A stretch of DNA of 5,952 nucleotides from Gammaproteobacteria bacterium (GTDB lineage: Bacteria; Pseudomonadota; Gammaproteobacteria; Steroidobacterales; GCA-2729495), in assembly GCA_023383735.1 (NCBI GenBank), contig JAHDYN010000133.1, forward strand, positions 1 to 5,952. The letters run 5' to 3'. Below, piece by piece: positions 5,344-5,952 of this stretch. Every line of letters starts with the position of its first letter. Positions within the stretch are counted from its first letter, which is position 1. The notes beneath the pieces were generated by a model. That model did not search any database. It saw only the letters and a list, made by a program, of their open reading frames with translations, and was not told where the DNA came from. Position numbers and translations under genes: made by a program.

Positions 5344-5901
5344 TCAGGCTGATGAAGGATTGTGCCCGGCAAGTCGCCGGGCCTTTTCTGCGCTGAGGCG
5401 CTCGATCTCATCGAGCAGGCCGGCCATGGATTCCTCAACCATGTCGAGCACGCGCTCGAAGCCGGTGCTGCCACCGTAGTAGGGGTCGGGAATACTGCGG
5501 GGCGTGCGCTCCGGGGCGTATTCCAGCAGCAGACGGATTTTCCCGTGGTACTCCTCGGCCGCCGTTTCGAGCAGTGCGGCGCGGTTGTCTTCGTCCATCA
5601 CCAGCAGCAGATCGAAGCGGATGAAATCCACAGCCTCCACCTGACGGGCCTGCAGTTTCGAGATATCCACACCACGGCGCAGTGCTGCGGCCTGCGCCCG
5701 CGGATCAGGCGCCGCACCCTCGTGGTAGCCATGCGTGCCTGCCGAGTCCACCTCCACCGGCAAGGCCAGCTGGCGCGTGGCCAGTCGCTGGCGAAGCACC
5801 CCCTCCGCCATCGGCGAGCGGCAGATATTGCCCATGCAGACGAGGAGAACGCGGAGCGTTTCGGGAGCCGGTTGCGGCTTGCTGCGCCAGGGAAACCTCA
5901 T
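5344..5901 (-). CDS. Low-molecular-weight protein-tyrosine phosphatase (Wzb/Etp/PtpA-like)
   Basis: This is a 185-residue cytoplasmic phosphatase of the LMW-PTP family, which dephosphorylates phosphotyrosine through a cysteinyl-phosphate. The signature P-loop CMGNICRS is at 22-29 (nucleophile Cys22, Arg28, Ser29), the DSAGTHG motif at 52-58, and the general-acid loop DPYYGG at 139-144 (Asp139). It is longer than the usual 145-160 residues, with about 16 extra residues at the N-terminus and a charged C-terminal tail. The ATG at 5901 has GAGGTG 7 nt upstream and overlaps the kdsB stop as ATGA, indicating translational coupling. This matches the kdsB–phosphatase pair near rne in Pseudomonas, although murB, which lies between phosphatase and rne there, is absent. 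The substrate is unknown; no BY-kinase (Wzc) is visible nearby. Its last codons are read antisense by the rne terminator. Confidence 0.93.
   Translation of the reverse strand: MRFPWRSKPQPAPETLRVLLVCMGNICRSPMAEGVLRQRLATRQLALPVEVDSAGTHGYHEGAAPDPRAQAAALRRGVDISKLQARQVEAVDFIRFDLLLVMDEDNRAALLETAAEEYHGKIRLLLEYAPERTPRSIPDPYYGGSTGFERVLDMVEESMAGLLDEIERLSAEKARRLAGHNPSSA
5364..5389 (+). terminator. Intrinsic terminator of rne
   Basis: GCCCGGC (5364-5370), an AAGTC loop and GCCGGGC (5376-5382) form a perfect 7-bp GC stem followed by CTTTTCT. It lies 22 nt after the rne stop codon and within the 3' coding end of the opposing phosphatase gene. The minus strand lacks a T-run after the stem, so it should act only on rne. 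Confidence 0.8.
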
Positions 5902-5952
5902 GCTGTGGCACCTCTTGCCTGCATGAACTCCAGCGCGCGCTGCAGATCCTCC
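5898..5952 (-). CDS. kdsB: 3-deoxy-manno-octulosonate cytidylyltransferase (C-terminal fragment)
   Basis: Only the last 17 codons and the TGA (5898-5900) are in the window, reading EDLQRALEFMQARGATA. KdsB proteins (CMP-Kdo synthetase, activating Kdo for lipopolysaccharide inner core) typically end in a VDTPEDLERVR-type helix, which this tail continues. Its stop overlaps the start of the phosphatase gene by 4 bp (ATGA). The identification relies on this short match and on the known kdsB–LMW-PTP neighbourhood near rne in Pseudomonas. Other GT-A/nucleotidyltransferase proteins with an EDL tail are possible. Confidence 0.65.
   Translation of the reverse strand, partial: EDLQRALEFMQARGATA

Noticed and set aside
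4260..5396. Long open frames in other phases over the rne C-terminal half (327 codons minus, 309 codons plus)
   Set aside because: They arise from the repetitive GC-rich, stop-poor DNA. Compositions are extreme (Arg/His/Gln or Leu/Val/Arg rich) and the true frame joins seamlessly to the RNase E catalytic domain.

Overview
The window is a GC-rich (about 60% or more by eye), densely packed housekeeping segment from a gammaproteobacterium. It carries the gene order rpmF–yceD–maf(yceF)–rluC–rne with the same relative orientations as in Escherichia coli, followed by a low-molecular-weight tyrosine phosphatase gene and the tail of kdsB, which sit next to rne in the Pseudomonas lineage. Protein sequences closely follow the gammaproteobacterial families, for example RNase E beginning MKRMLVNATQ. 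The family or genus cannot be fixed from this piece; a Chromatiales- or Xanthomonadales-like lineage is a guess.

Layout, left to right. The minus strand holds the first nine codons of rpmF (ribosomal protein L32) and, upstream of it, yceD (DUF177), the usual head of the rpmF/plsX/fab operon. maf/yceF is divergent on the plus strand, and rluC converges on it from the minus strand. A 466-bp spacer without a credible protein gene separates rluC from rne. It contains a strong plus-strand promoter, an apposed minus-strand promoter and several hairpins, and reads as a long rne 5' leader like the one through which RNase E controls its own mRNA in E. coli. rne (859 codons) follows, with a fully conserved catalytic half and a short, disordered C-terminal half: amphipathic helix, Arg-rich region, Pro/Ala tandem repeats, short tail. 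It converges, with a 2-bp gap, on an etp/wzb-like phosphatase gene. That gene overlaps the upstream kdsB stop codon by 4 bp, and the rne terminator lies inside its 3' coding end.

The genes share a theme of RNA and ribosome biology: 23S rRNA pseudouridylation (RluC), L32 supply (RpmF, with YceD linked to 23S rRNA/L32), rRNA and mRNA processing (RNase E), and nucleotide-pool cleaning (Maf). The right edge turns to envelope biogenesis (KdsB, LMW-PTP). There are no mobile elements, CRISPR arrays, tRNA or rRNA genes. No new multi-gene system is evident. The noteworthy material is regulatory (rluC/rne promoters, rne leader, yceD promoters) and in the divergent RNase E tail.
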